A stretch of 64,000 nucleotides of DNA from Microbulbifer pacificus (lineage in GTDB: Bacteria > Pseudomonadota > Gammaproteobacteria > Pseudomonadales > Cellvibrionaceae), in assembly GCF_002959965.1 (NCBI RefSeq), contig NZ_PREV01000026.1, positions 689,501 through 753,500 of the forward strand, written 5' to 3'. Of the stretch, positions 17,597 to 27,324 are shown in pieces (within the stretch, counting starts at the first letter, position 1; each line of letters starts with the position of its first letter). Made by a program: the position numbers and the translations under genes. The notes below the pieces were generated by a model, which was not told the DNA's origin, ran no database searches, and was given only the letters and a program-made list of their open reading frames with translations.

Positions 17597-19770
17597 GCCA
17601 CACCGAAGAAAGAATGAGCGCTAGCGAGCGCCGCGCGGCCCGCGAGGCACACCTGATTGCCAGCGAAAAAGCCCGCGACCTGTCCCGCGAGTTAAAGATC
17701 AACGATTTCCACGGCGGCATCCATCCACCGGAGAACAAGCACCAGTCTACCGGTGAACCCATCGGCAGTATTCCGCTGGCGGCCGATTTGATTGTGCCAC
17801 TCAACCAGCACATCGGCGCCACCGCCATACCGCTGGTGAAGCTTGGCGACCAGGTATTGAAAGGCCAGAAAATCGCCGAGGCGGATGGCCCGGTGAGCTG
17901 CCCGGTACACGCCCCTTCATCTGGCAAAGTGGTGGCCATCGAGCCCATGGCGGTACCACACCCCTCAGGTATGGAAACGGACTGTATCCAGATCCGCACC
18001 GACGGTCGCGATGAATGGTGTGCGCTCACTCCGCTGGAAAACTACGCCGGGTGCGATCACGATGAGCTGCTGGAAAGAATCCGCGACTGCGGCATTGCGG
18101 GCATGGGGGGCGCGGGCTTTCCTACAGCGGTGAAGCTGACCCCCCGCGGCAGCGCGGAAATCGACACCCTGATCATCAATGGCACCGAGTGTGAGCCCTA
18201 CATCACCGCTGACGATATGCTGATGCGCGAGCGCGCGGAAGAGATCATCGGTGGAGTGGAGATCCTTGCTCACCTGCTGGACCAGCCGGAGCGGGTGCTG
18301 ATCGGCATCGAAGACAACAAACCGGAAGCCATCGCCGCGATGAAGCAGGCCGCGGAGGGCACCCGCTTCCATGTAGTGGTCTTCCCCACCAAGTACCCTT
18401 CTGGCGGTGAAAAGCAGCTGATCCAGATTCTCACCGGGCGCGAGGTGCCAAACGAGGGGCTGCCGGCACATGTAGGTATCGTGTGCCAGAACGTGGGTAC
18501 GGCACGTGCCGTCTACCGCGCTGTCCGGTTTGGCGAGCCGCTGATCAGTCGGGTAACCACGGTGGTGGGTGAGTCCCTCAGTCATCAGCGGAATATCGAG
18601 GTGCCGCTCGGTACCCCCATTCGCCATATCCTTGAATGCCATGGCCTAGACCGTAAAAAGCTGCAGCGCATTGTGATCGGCGGACCAATGATGGGATACA
18701 CCATCGCAGACGAAACCGCGCCGGTGGTGAAAACCACCAACTGTATCCTCGCCCCCACCAACAAGGAGCTGCCGCCGCCACCGCCGGCTCAGGCCTGTAT
18801 CCGCTGCGGTCTCTGCGCCGAGGTCTGCCCGGCGAGCCTGTTGCCGCAGCAACTGTACTGGTATGCGCGCGCGGAAGACCGCGACAAGTTGCAGGCCTAC
18901 AACCTGTTTGACTGCATCGAGTGCGGCGCCTGTTCCTATGTCTGCCCGTCGAGCATTCCACTGGTGCAATACTATCGCGCCGCCAAGGGTGACATCCGCG
19001 AGGCGCGCGCGGAAAAGGAAAAGGCCGATCGCGCCCGCGAGCGTTTCGAGTACCGCAAGCTGCGTATGGAAAGGGCGGAGCAGGAAAAGGAGGCCAAGCG
19101 TCTCGAGCGCAAGAAGGCGGCCGAGGAAGCGCGCAAACTGCGCGAACAGAATGCCGACAGCCAGGAAGCCCAAGCCGCCAGGCAGGAGGCCGATGTGGTG
19201 GCCGCGGCGCTCGCCCGGGTAAAAGCCAAACAGGCCGCGCCGGAACAGGTGCTGGCCCGCGCCCAGCGCACGCTCACCAGTGCCGAGCACCGGGTCGAGC
19301 GGATGCAGCAGAAGCTGGCGGACGCCGATGACACACAGCGCCCGCAGCTGGAAGCCCAGCTGAAAACCGCTGAACTGAAGTTGAAAGAAGCCCGCGACAA
19401 GCTCGCGGAAGCCGAGAAGCAGGTTGCGGCGCACCCCCTTGAGGTCAGTAACCGGGAACCCGCCGCGAAACACGCGCCGGAACCCTCAATTACCGGAGAC
19501 AAACTCGCCGTGGCCGGTGCTTCATCATCCGCTGCGAGCGCTGCCATCGAGAAGGCCAGGGCCGCGGCCGCCGCACGAGCCAGCATGAGCCCGGAGCAGA
19601 AGCTTACCGCGGAAATCGAAGCACTGAAGTCGCGGGTGGAAAAAGCCAGCGCGCGGCTGACAAAGGCCCGCAGTGAAGACGATCCCAACACCGCCGCGTT
19701 TGAGAGCGCACTTGCCAAGCTGCAGGAAAAACTGGCGGACAAACAACGTCAGGCCGGCGAGCAGGACTGA
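17593..19770 (+). CDS. rnfC: Rnf/Rsx complex subunit C (NADH-side)
   Basis: 725 residues. It binds FMN and NADH (the Nqo1-like part includes [12 protein letters not shown] and [10 protein letters not shown]). Two 4Fe-4S motifs follow: [12 protein letters not shown] and [12 protein letters not shown]. The last 270 residues form a long Ala/Glu/Lys/Arg-rich helical tail, typical of gammaproteobacterial RnfC and variable between species. It overlaps rnfB by 4 bases. Confidence 0.97.
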   Translation: MSHTEERMSASERRAAREAHLIASEKARDLSRELKINDFHGGIHPPENKHQSTGEPIGSIPLAADLIVPLNQHIGATAIPLVKLGDQVLKGQKIAEADGPVSCPVHAPSSGKVVAIEPMAVPHPSGMETDCIQIRTDGRDEWCALTPLENYAGCDHDELLERIRDCGIAGMGGAGFPTAVKLTPRGSAEIDTLIINGTECEPYITADDMLMRERAEEIIGGVEILAHLLDQPERVLIGIEDNKPEAIAAMKQAAEGTRFHVVVFPTKYPSGGEKQLIQILTGREVPNEGLPAHVGIVCQNVGTARAVYRAVRFGEPLISRVTTVVGESLSHQRNIEVPLGTPIRHILECHGLDRKKLQRIVIGGPMMGYTIADETAPVVKTTNCILAPTNKELPPPPPAQACIRCGLCAEVCPASLLPQQLYWYARAEDRDKLQAYNLFDCIECGACSYVCPSSIPLVQYYRAAKGDIREARAEKEKADRARERFEYRKLRMERAEQEKEAKRLERKKAAEEARKLREQNADSQEAQAARQEADVVAAALARVKAKQAAPEQVLARAQRTLTSAEHRVERMQQKLADADDTQRPQLEAQLKTAELKLKEARDKLAEAEKQVAAHPLEVSNREPAAKHAPEPSITGDKLAVAGASSSAASAAIEKARAAAAARASMSPEQKLTAEIEALKSRVEKASARLTKARSEDDPNTAAFESALAKLQEKLADKQRQAGEQD

Positions 19771-19794
19771 AGCAAGGGAAAACAGAGAAATACC

Positions 19795-20847
19795 ATGTCC
19801 CTGATGCGAATCACATCTCCCCACGCCCATTCAGGTCAAAGCACGTCCATGGTGATGCTGCAGGTGGCTGCGGCCACTATCCCCGGCGTGCTGGCGCTGG
19901 TGATCTACTTTGGCCCCGGGGTTTTGTTCAACATTGCCTTGTGTACGGCCACCGCCCTGGCCTGTGAAGCGGCGGTGATGAAGCTGCGCAGCCGGCCCGC
20001 AGGCTTTTATCTGAAAGACTACAGCGCACTGGTCACGGCCCTGCTGCTGGGCATCGCCCTGCCCCCCTACTGTCCCTGGTGGATTCCGGTCATCGGCAGT
20101 GCCAGCGCCATTGTGCTCGCCAAGCAGCTCTACGGAGGTATGGGTTATAACCCATTCAACCCCGCCATGGTGGGCTACGTGGTGCTGTTGATCAGCTTTC
20201 CGGTGGAGATGACCCGCTGGGCCGGGCCGGCGGAGCTGATCCAGGGCGCGCCGGGATTGGATGAAACCTTCGCACTGATCTTTGGCAACATGAATGTGGA
20301 CGGCTTTACCCGTGCCACGCCACTGGAAATCGTGCGCCACAACAAGTCCACCATCCTCACCCAACTGTACGAGATGGAACCGGTGTTCAATCACGGTACC
20401 CTCGCGGGACTCGGCTGGGAGATGGCCAATGTGGGCTTCCTGCTGGGTGGAGTATTCCTGCTGTTCCGCCGCCTGATCACATGGCACGCGCCAGTGGCCA
20501 TGCTCGCAACGCTCGCAGTGCTGTCCCTGGCCTTTTACGATGGCGGCAGCTCCCTGAGTGAGGGCTCACCTCTGCTGCACCTGTTCTCCGGCGCCACCAT
20601 GCTCGGCGCGTTCTTTATCGTGACCGATCCGGTGAGCGGCTGTACCAGCAATAAGGGGCGCTTCATTTTTGGGACCGGCGTCGGCCTGCTGGTGTTCGTG
20701 ATCCGCGCCTGGGGCGCCTACCCGGATGCTGTAGCCTTCGCAGTGCTGCTGATGAACTTTGCCGCGCCGTTTATCGACAACTACACCCTGCCACGCACCT
20801 ACGGTCACAAGGCCGCACGCAAGGCAACCGACCTGGAGGAACAGTAA
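19795..20847 (+). CDS. rnfD: Rnf/Rsx complex subunit D
   Basis: 350-residue membrane subunit related to NqrB, with about nine helices. The GFTRATPLE segment (about residues 165-175) is where the covalent FMN threonine of the family sits. Other conserved blocks are GGMGYNPFNPAMVGY and FFIVTDPVSGCTSNKGR. It starts 24 bases after rnfC and shares its last base with the rnfG start. Confidence 0.96.
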   Translation: MSLMRITSPHAHSGQSTSMVMLQVAAATIPGVLALVIYFGPGVLFNIALCTATALACEAAVMKLRSRPAGFYLKDYSALVTALLLGIALPPYCPWWIPVIGSASAIVLAKQLYGGMGYNPFNPAMVGYVVLLISFPVEMTRWAGPAELIQGAPGLDETFALIFGNMNVDGFTRATPLEIVRHNKSTILTQLYEMEPVFNHGTLAGLGWEMANVGFLLGGVFLLFRRLITWHAPVAMLATLAVLSLAFYDGGSSLSEGSPLLHLFSGATMLGAFFIVTDPVSGCTSNKGRFIFGTGVGLLVFVIRAWGAYPDAVAFAVLLMNFAAPFIDNYTLPRTYGHKAARKATDLEEQ

Positions 20848-21545
20848 TGCTGACGCGCTCCATCGGTATGAATGCGACGGTACTGGCGTTGTTCGCACTA
20901 GTGACAGCCGGCACCCTCGCGGTCACCCAGATCACCACCAAAGAGCCCATTGAGCGGGCCATTCGCGAGGCATCCGCGAGAGCCTTGCTGGAGATCCTCC
21001 CCATTGACCGTCACAGCAACGACCTGCTGGTGGACACCTACCCCATCCCCAAGCAGTACTGGGCGATGCTCGGACTGAAACAGGGCGGCGATATCAATCT
21101 GGCTCGGCAGAGCGATGGCGCCATCGACGCGGTGATTGTTCCCACCGTGGCACCGGACGGTTACTCCGGGCCGATCCAGATGCTGGTGGGGGTCAATCGC
21201 GATGGCTCGATCGCCGGCGTGCGAATCACCAACCACGCCGAGACGCCCGGCCTTGGGGACAAGGTGGAAGTAAAGAAAAGTGACTGGGTGTTGTCGTTCA
21301 ACGGCAAGTCTCTGGACAATCCGGGTCGGGACATGTGGAAGGTACAGAAGGACGGCGGCGCCTTCGACCAGTTCACTGGCGCCACCATCACCCCGCGGGC
21401 GGTTGTCAAGCAGGTACGTACCGTTCTCGACTTTGTCGCCGAGCATCAGAACGCGATCTTCAGCGCGCCGGTGTCCAAACGCGCCGTAGAAGTAGAACCA
21501 CCGCCGGTTGAACAGCCACAGCAGGACCAGGGGGAGAACAACTGA
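20847..21545 (+). CDS. rnfG: Rnf/Rsx complex subunit G
   Basis: 232 residues with one N-terminal helix and a periplasmic FMN-binding domain. The covalent flavin motif is [12 protein letters not shown] (around residue 178), matching the S/TGAT consensus. The [10 protein letters not shown] block is also characteristic. The C-terminus is Pro/Gln-rich and variable. It overlaps both neighbours by one base, which indicates tight translational coupling. Confidence 0.96.
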   Translation: MLTRSIGMNATVLALFALVTAGTLAVTQITTKEPIERAIREASARALLEILPIDRHSNDLLVDTYPIPKQYWAMLGLKQGGDINLARQSDGAIDAVIVPTVAPDGYSGPIQMLVGVNRDGSIAGVRITNHAETPGLGDKVEVKKSDWVLSFNGKSLDNPGRDMWKVQKDGGAFDQFTGATITPRAVVKQVRTVLDFVAEHQNAIFSAPVSKRAVEVEPPPVEQPQQDQGENN

Positions 21546-22258
21546 TGGCCACCCCGAGCTACCGCGAAATTACCCACAATGGCCTGTGGAAGAACAACCC
21601 CGCGCTGGTCCAGCTTCTCGGCCTGTGTCCGCTGCTGGCAGTGACCGGCTCCGTGGTCAATGCCATCGGTCTCGGCCTCGCCACCACTGCGGTACTGGCC
21701 TGCTCCAACCTGGCAGTCTCCCTGGTCAGGCATCAGATGCCGGAAACCGTGCGCCTCCCCGCCTCGGTGATGATCATCGCCACCTTCGTAACCTGTGCCG
21801 AACTGCTGATGAAGGCCTTTACCTACGAACTTTACCTGGTGCTGGGCATTTTTATTCCGCTGATCGTGACCAACTGTGCGATTCTGGGCCGAGCCGATGC
21901 GTTCGCCAGTAAAAATCCCGTGCTGCCCTCGTTATTGGACGGCCTGATGATGGGCGCAGGATTCAGCGCAGTACTGATTGTGATTGGCGCAGCGCGGGAA
22001 ATCATCGGCCGCGGCACCCTCTTCAGCGACATGGACTTACTGCTCGGCCCCATGGCGGCAAACTGGACACTGCCGGTACTCGGGCAGGATTATTCGGGCT
22101 TTCTGGTCGCGGTATTACCCCCGGGCGCATTTCTGGTAGCGGGACTGTTGATTGCCGCCAAGAACGCTATCGACGCGAGTGCAGAGAAGCGCCGCAAGGC
22201 TCAGGCCAGCGTAGTGACCGGCAGCAAGCGGGTGAGGACCACCGGTAAAATACAGTAA
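21545..22258 (+). CDS. rnfE: Rnf/Rsx complex subunit E
   Basis: 237-residue inner-membrane subunit homologous to RnfA, with about six helices. Conserved blocks include [17 protein letters not shown] and [17 protein letters not shown]. It is the last gene of the operon; the nth gene often found next in enterics is absent. A rho-independent terminator follows at 22351. Confidence 0.96.
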   Translation: MATPSYREITHNGLWKNNPALVQLLGLCPLLAVTGSVVNAIGLGLATTAVLACSNLAVSLVRHQMPETVRLPASVMIIATFVTCAELLMKAFTYELYLVLGIFIPLIVTNCAILGRADAFASKNPVLPSLLDGLMMGAGFSAVLIVIGAAREIIGRGTLFSDMDLLLGPMAANWTLPVLGQDYSGFLVAVLPPGAFLVAGLLIAAKNAIDASAEKRRKAQASVVTGSKRVRTTGKIQ

Positions 22259-22350
22259 CTCGACCGTCCCACGCTTAGAAATTTCTGACGCCCCCCTTAA
22301 GAGAAGGGTATCAGCTGACATCGTTGCGTTGAGTGTCCCGCTGCCCCCAT

Positions 22351-22378
22351 AAAATGCCGGCCAAAGCGCCGGTATTTT
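22351..22378 (+). terminator. Terminator of the rnf operon
   Basis: Stem AAAATGCCGGC / GCCGGTATTTT (22351-22361 and 22368-22378, one G-U pair) with loop CAAAGC. The T-rich right edge is typical of a rho-independent terminator. It lies 93 bases after the rnfE stop. Confidence 0.8.
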
Positions 22379-22775
22379 CATGACCAATTATCCCCGTCAA
22401 TCCAAACCAATTTTTCCGCCGGGCCCAACCAATTACGGAATTTTCGAAGCATTCTTCAGTAAATTTCCGGCTGTAATGAAATGTAATGGGATTTACCTCA
22501 CAAACCAGAATTCCTTGCTAGTCACTGTACGGCACATCGCTAAAATAGCGCGGCCGTTCCAGAATGGCTCACCGGTCGAATCTATTCATGGTAATGCGTC
22601 GGCAACATTCGTTAGACTCATTGCACAACGATAAGACCCGAACATTCTGAGAGCGGAATACTGTGTACAGGCAATATCGCCCCAATTTTTTTTACCACGC
22701 TATTTTTATCCGGATCCCGTTTTACCTGATTGCCGATAGCACTCCGCTCACTGCCGTAAAGGAATTAACCTCGCC
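22379..22775. other. AT-richer gene-free stretch before the TetR gene
   Basis: About 400 bases without a convincing gene. An 84-codon frame from 22380 lacks a ribosome-binding site and family similarity. This stretch should contain the TetR promoter; no palindromic operator stood out. Confidence 0.5.
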
Positions 22776-23498
22776 ATGACGTTGGACAATGGAAAGTCTG
22801 AACTGGTCTATCAAGGGCGCAAAGCCCAGCGCACCGACAGCCGTCAGCGCCGCAAAGCCATTCTTGAGGCCACTCTGCGCCTTATCGTGAAAGAAGGAAT
22901 CCGTGGCATCCGCCATCGTGCGGTTGCCAAGGAAGCAGCCGTCCCTCTCGCTGCGACCACTTACTATTTCAAGGATTTAAACGATCTGATCAGCGATGCC
23001 TTCACTTTTTTTGTGGAACAGAATATTGATCAGACCCGGGGCCTCCAGGAGGAAAGTTTCGCCGCCGCACGACAGCTGACGCCGGAGCAGCTTGCCTCGC
23101 CCGCCGGACGCCGCCAGCTGATCCAGCAGCTGACGCGTTTTGTGCTCTCACATATTCGTGCCCAGGCAACAAGCCGCGATCACCGGGTAGTGGAACTGGC
23201 CTTCAAAAATGAAGCATTGCGCAACGACCAGCTGACCCGCGCCGTCCGCATGGCCAACCAGTCCACAGAAAGAATGATCGTGGAATTTTTTGAATTACTG
23301 CAAGTGGCAGACCCCTCAGCCGCCGCCCAGATTGTTCATGGCACTATTCTGAATCTGGAATTCCAGGTGTTGTGCGGCGCGGTTTCTATTGAATCACCGC
23401 TTCTCGAGCGGACGATTACCATGATGATAAAAGGGCTGATTCCCTCTGTACGGGAGGAACGCAGCGAGGATCAGCTGGTGGAATCCCAAACCGCCTGA
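22776..23498 (+). CDS. TetR-family transcriptional regulator
   Basis: 240 residues. The N-terminal helix-turn-helix spans about 25-72 (ILEATLRLIVKEGIRGIRHRAVAKEA, then LAATTYYFKDLNDLISDAF). A helical ligand/dimer domain fills the rest. ATG 22776 follows AAAGGA at slightly long spacing. The neighbours (rnf operon upstream, transglycosylase downstream, each across sizeable gaps) do not reveal a target or ligand. Confidence 0.9.
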   Translation: MTLDNGKSELVYQGRKAQRTDSRQRRKAILEATLRLIVKEGIRGIRHRAVAKEAAVPLAATTYYFKDLNDLISDAFTFFVEQNIDQTRGLQEESFAAARQLTPEQLASPAGRRQLIQQLTRFVLSHIRAQATSRDHRVVELAFKNEALRNDQLTRAVRMANQSTERMIVEFFELLQVADPSAAAQIVHGTILNLEFQVLCGAVSIESPLLERTITMMIKGLIPSVREERSEDQLVESQTA

Positions 23499-23771
23499 TT
23501 CCCCCCATATATTGCGCCACTTACCATGCTGGCGGTGACGGTCGACCTATCAGACTGTCCCGTCATCATGCGCGGACATCCCTTCACCGCCATCCCACAA
23601 TTTTCACCCCGGCGCATCCGCCATCCACTTTCCTCCTCCACTTCGGAAGTGGCAGTCAAATAGACGCATCCCATTCCCGCCTCCCACCAGTGACTTAGGC
23701 TTTAGTGGTCAGCCAGCACGTCCAAGCAACTAAACTGTTAGGAATCACATCGGATGTATTGAAGAAGTACC

Positions 23772-26135
23772 ATGGATTTTCGTGCCCTCCACCGACTGCT
23801 CTGCTGTATGGTCGTCCTGCTTCCGATCACCGTAGCGTGCGAAAAAGAAACACAAGCGCCAGCACCCGAGCCCCCAGCGACGGAGAATTCCTCCAAACCT
23901 GTCGACGCCACCACGGAAGTCCCGACCGACCAGCCGCAAGCGCAAATTCCCGAAGACGGTAAGGAAGCAGCCCTGGAACCGGCAAAGAAGGGGGATTTGC
24001 GCCCCGAAGCACAATGGCCACCAGAGACGACCTCCGGCTTTCCTGTCAACGCATTTAAAAACTATCAGGAGTCCGGCGATCTCGATGGGATCGTAAAACG
24101 TGGAAAGCTGAGGATTCTCGTTGATATCACCAACACGGATTCATTGCATCGCGCCGCCACCCAGCAGGATATCGAAATTGACGAAGCCCGCCGCCTCGCC
24201 GCGCACCTGGGCGTGGAACCCGTGGTCCTCTACGCGGAACACTTTGATCAGCTGATACCACTGCTGGAAGCGGGGAAAGGCGACATCATAACCAACAATA
24301 TGCTGATCACCGAGGCTCGCGAGCAACGCGTGGATTTTTCCACACCCATAGCAAATACCCAGCTCATCCTCGTCTCTCGCGAAGACTCTCCTCCACTGAG
24401 CGAGGAAAAGGATGTAACAGGCAAGAAAATTTACGTAACAAAAGGCACCGCCTATGTGGATGCCGCACAGGCATTCGTAAATAAATACCCTGGAATTGAA
24501 CTGGTTATTGTGGAAAAAAATTATGTCGAATTACTCGTGAATGTCTCGGAAAGTCTGATCGATTACACCATTGTCGAGACGCAGACTTACGACATGGCAA
24601 CCCAGTTTCTGGAAAACCTGAAGAAAAACTTTGTGTTTCCCAAGGAGCGACAGACAGCCTGGGCCATGCGCAAGAATTCACCGGAGCTTACCAAAGCGGT
24701 GAATGATTTTGTGCGCCAGAGCAAGCTCACCCGGTCTGTGGAACGATCGATCGGGGATCTGGACAAGATCAAGGAACGAGGCTACATCCGCATCCTGACC
24801 CGCAATCACCCCGGGACCTATTACATGTGGAAAGGTCGGATCATGGGTTATGAATTCGAACTCGCAGAAGCTTTTGCCAAGTACCAGGACCTGCGCCTGG
24901 AAATTGTGGTCGCCCCCTCACACGCAGACCTTCTGAATATGATCAGGGATGGAAAGGCGGATATCGCGGCCAGCCTGCTTTCCATAACCGAACGTCGTGA
25001 CAACGCGGGAATGGATTTCGGCCGCCCCTACATGCAGGAGCGCGTTGTCATTGTGGGAAGAGATGATGACAAGCTCGATAGCCTTGACGATCTGGCGGGT
25101 CGCACCATTTATGTCCGCCATTCCAGCAGCCACTACGATGTGGCCATGGAGCTGAAAAAGAAAGTGCCGGAGGTCAAAATTGAACTGGCTCCGGAAGAAC
25201 TGAATATACAGCAGGTCATCGATCGAGTTGCGGATAAGGAATACGACCTCGCCATTGCGGACAACGTCTCCCTGAAGCTGGAGCACGCCTGGAGAAATAA
25301 TATCGTCGAGCTGATCGACCTGGAACAACATGACAACATCTACGCCTGGATGGTGCGCGAGAACAATCCGGAGCTGCTCAAAGCAATCAACAAGTTCTTC
25401 GATAAGAGGAGCACCAAGAAACTACGCAAGATTCTTTACACCAAATACTTCGATGCGCCGAAGAAGACCCGTCCGGAAATCAACGAATTGAACGCGGATG
25501 GCACCATCTCCCCCTTTGACAAGCACGTCAAAAAATATGCGGAAGAATTTGACTTTGATTGGCGGCTTGTCGTGGCACAGATGTTCCAGGAAAGCACGTT
25601 CAATCCGAAGGCAAAATCCTGGGTGGGGGCCCGCGGATTGATGCAGGTCATGCCCGATACCGGCAAACAGGTCGGAGAAAAAAATCTGTTCGATCCGGAA
25701 ACCAGCGTCCGGGCCGGCATGAAATATCTGGAGTGGCTGCATCGAAAATTTGAAGACAAAGGCATCAGCCCGGAAAACATGATGTGGTTCACCCTCGCCG
25801 CCTACAATGCCGGACTCGGGCATGTGTACGATGCTCAGGATCTCGCGGAAGAAAAAGGCTGGGATCGCAGGGTCTGGTTCGACAATGTTGAAAACGCGAT
25901 GCTGCTGCTGTCAGAAAAAAAATATTATGAAAAGGCGCGATTCGGTTACGCACGCGGAAGAGAACCCTACGATTATGTTCGCAAGATTCAGGCGCGTTAC
26001 CGCACCTATGTCGCACTGCTGGAGGACTATGAGCGACAGCACGCCGATGAAACCAGCGGCCTACTGGATATGCTGTATCCGGGGTTTCATCCCGCCGCCT
26101 TGGGAGCGGCAGATTGGCTGACGGACACGCGTTGA
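23772..26135 (+). CDS. MltF-like lytic transglycosylase lipoprotein with two solute-binding domains
   Basis: 787 residues. A signal peptide ends at a lipobox (ITVAC, Cys23), followed by a Pro/Glu-rich linker. Two tandem SBP_bac_3 domains come next (about 105-330 and 335-560; compare KRGKLRILVDI and ERGYIRILTRN). A C-terminal SLT goose-lysozyme-type domain has catalytic Glu607 in MFQESTFNP and GARGLMQVMP. MltF normally has one SBP3 domain, so this one is duplicated. Expected site is the periplasmic face of a membrane, cleaving peptidoglycan with possible ligand control. Confidence 0.9.
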   Translation: MDFRALHRLLCCMVVLLPITVACEKETQAPAPEPPATENSSKPVDATTEVPTDQPQAQIPEDGKEAALEPAKKGDLRPEAQWPPETTSGFPVNAFKNYQESGDLDGIVKRGKLRILVDITNTDSLHRAATQQDIEIDEARRLAAHLGVEPVVLYAEHFDQLIPLLEAGKGDIITNNMLITEAREQRVDFSTPIANTQLILVSREDSPPLSEEKDVTGKKIYVTKGTAYVDAAQAFVNKYPGIELVIVEKNYVELLVNVSESLIDYTIVETQTYDMATQFLENLKKNFVFPKERQTAWAMRKNSPELTKAVNDFVRQSKLTRSVERSIGDLDKIKERGYIRILTRNHPGTYYMWKGRIMGYEFELAEAFAKYQDLRLEIVVAPSHADLLNMIRDGKADIAASLLSITERRDNAGMDFGRPYMQERVVIVGRDDDKLDSLDDLAGRTIYVRHSSSHYDVAMELKKKVPEVKIELAPEELNIQQVIDRVADKEYDLAIADNVSLKLEHAWRNNIVELIDLEQHDNIYAWMVRENNPELLKAINKFFDKRSTKKLRKILYTKYFDAPKKTRPEINELNADGTISPFDKHVKKYAEEFDFDWRLVVAQMFQESTFNPKAKSWVGARGLMQVMPDTGKQVGEKNLFDPETSVRAGMKYLEWLHRKFEDKGISPENMMWFTLAAYNAGLGHVYDAQDLAEEKGWDRRVWFDNVENAMLLLSEKKYYEKARFGYARGREPYDYVRKIQARYRTYVALLEDYERQHADETSGLLDMLYPGFHPAALGAADWLTDTR

Positions 26136-26154
26136 AGGGTATAACAATCAGATG

Positions 26155-26183
26155 AAAAACGACGGCGGTGAGTCCCGCCGTCG
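26155..26183 (-). terminator. Terminator between convergent genes
   Basis: Perfect 9-base stem CGACGGCGG / CCGCCGTCG around TGAGTC (26160-26183). On the minus strand it is followed by five U. It fits termination of the dihaem gene from the right and may also stop readthrough from the transglycosylase gene. Confidence 0.75.
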
Positions 26184-26205
26184 AACGCTATAAAAGCAGG
26201 AGATA

Positions 26206-27324
26206 TCAGCTGCAATTTCCGGGCATGGAGGCAATCCACTCCTTGAGCAGCTCGGTTCCCTCTTTGTGTACCAGACTGCGACCGAGCTCCGGCATCATCG
26301 CGCCGGGAGAGGTGGACTCCACCCGGAAGTTGAGAATGGACTCATCCGGGCTACCGGGCACGATAGCAAACAGGCGATCCCCAGAACCCGTGCCCGCCGC
26401 GACCGGCGGTTTGCATACCCCCAGACGGCGCCTGTCACTTTCCGCGCCGTACAACATCAGCCCAGAGGTATCCGCCGCTCCCGCCGGGTTATGGCAGTGG
26501 CCGCAGTTGATATCGAGGTATGAACGCGCGCGCTCTTCCAGTGACGCCGTCTTATCCTTGTAATCCACGTTATGCGGCACCTGGGCCAGTTCCGGCAACC
26601 CACTCAGGAAGCCCACCTGCTGCCAGTAAAGCAGCTGGTTTTCCGTTCCCTCCTGGTAGGCGTAATCCTTGTTCAGGTGACGCGCACGGGGACCGATGGG
26701 ACGCACGGCCTTCTGGGTATGGTTGTCGGCGTGGCAACCGGAACACTGATTGGCATCCGGCACTACATAGGTGAAACCCTCGCTGCTGCCATCCGTACCC
26801 ACCAGCTGCAAGCGCTTGGCATCTCCGGCGATTTCCAGTACAGCATCGGTCTGCGCGTCGTTCCACACATAGGGCAATGCCTGCCAACCGTCCGCACGCT
26901 TCACCAACAGTCGTGTTTCAATCAGCTTTACCTTTTTCAGGTTAAGGCCACTGCCGGCGAAATCCTGCGCGTAGTCATCGGTATTCAGCACACTGCCATC
27001 CGCCGCGAGCGGGTAGTAAAACGTTTTGCTGATGATGGTACCCACCGGGTAGTCGAAGTCGTCTTCACCGTACGCTGCACTGGTTCCCTCCGGCATCCAC
27101 ACCGTGCGCAGCTTGTGCGCATAGTCGGTAAACAACGCGGTGTTGAGGTCGTAGGGAGTGACCCGATCGTTGAGCGACAGCTGTCCGTCGATGGCCTCCA
27201 CCACATGCCATTCGCTCAGGTTGTCTGGAACGGCATTGCGCTCATGGATGGTGACTGCCTCACGGGGTGCACCGCACCCCGTGAGCATCAGGGCCAGCAC
27301 CGCGCCCCAACAGAGTTTACGCAT
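26206..27324 (-). CDS. Dihaem-motif lipoprotein, partner of the beta-helix protein (TIGR03806-type)
   Basis: 372 residues. A signal peptide ends in lipobox LTGC (Cys17). Two CxxCH haem c motifs are present: CSGCH near the middle and CGHCH about 80 residues later. I recognise it as the SO_2930/HNE_0200 type of conserved unknown. This family repeatedly occurs next to, or fused with, a beta-helix lipoprotein, as here (established pairing, unknown function). Its start overlaps the end of the beta-helix gene by 8 bases. A redox or electron-accepting role is inference. Confidence 0.85.
   Translation of the reverse strand: MRKLCWGAVLALMLTGCGAPREAVTIHERNAVPDNLSEWHVVEAIDGQLSLNDRVTPYDLNTALFTDYAHKLRTVWMPEGTSAAYGEDDFDYPVGTIISKTFYYPLAADGSVLNTDDYAQDFAGSGLNLKKVKLIETRLLVKRADGWQALPYVWNDAQTDAVLEIAGDAKRLQLVGTDGSSEGFTYVVPDANQCSGCHADNHTQKAVRPIGPRARHLNKDYAYQEGTENQLLYWQQVGFLSGLPELAQVPHNVDYKDKTASLEERARSYLDINCGHCHNPAGAADTSGLMLYGAESDRRRLGVCKPPVAAGTGSGDRLFAIVPGSPDESILNFRVESTSPGAMMPELGRSLVHKEGTELLKEWIASMPGNCS

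Noticed and set aside
22380..22634. 84-codon frame after the rnf terminator
   Set aside because: No ribosome-binding site, starts directly on the terminator edge, no similarity.
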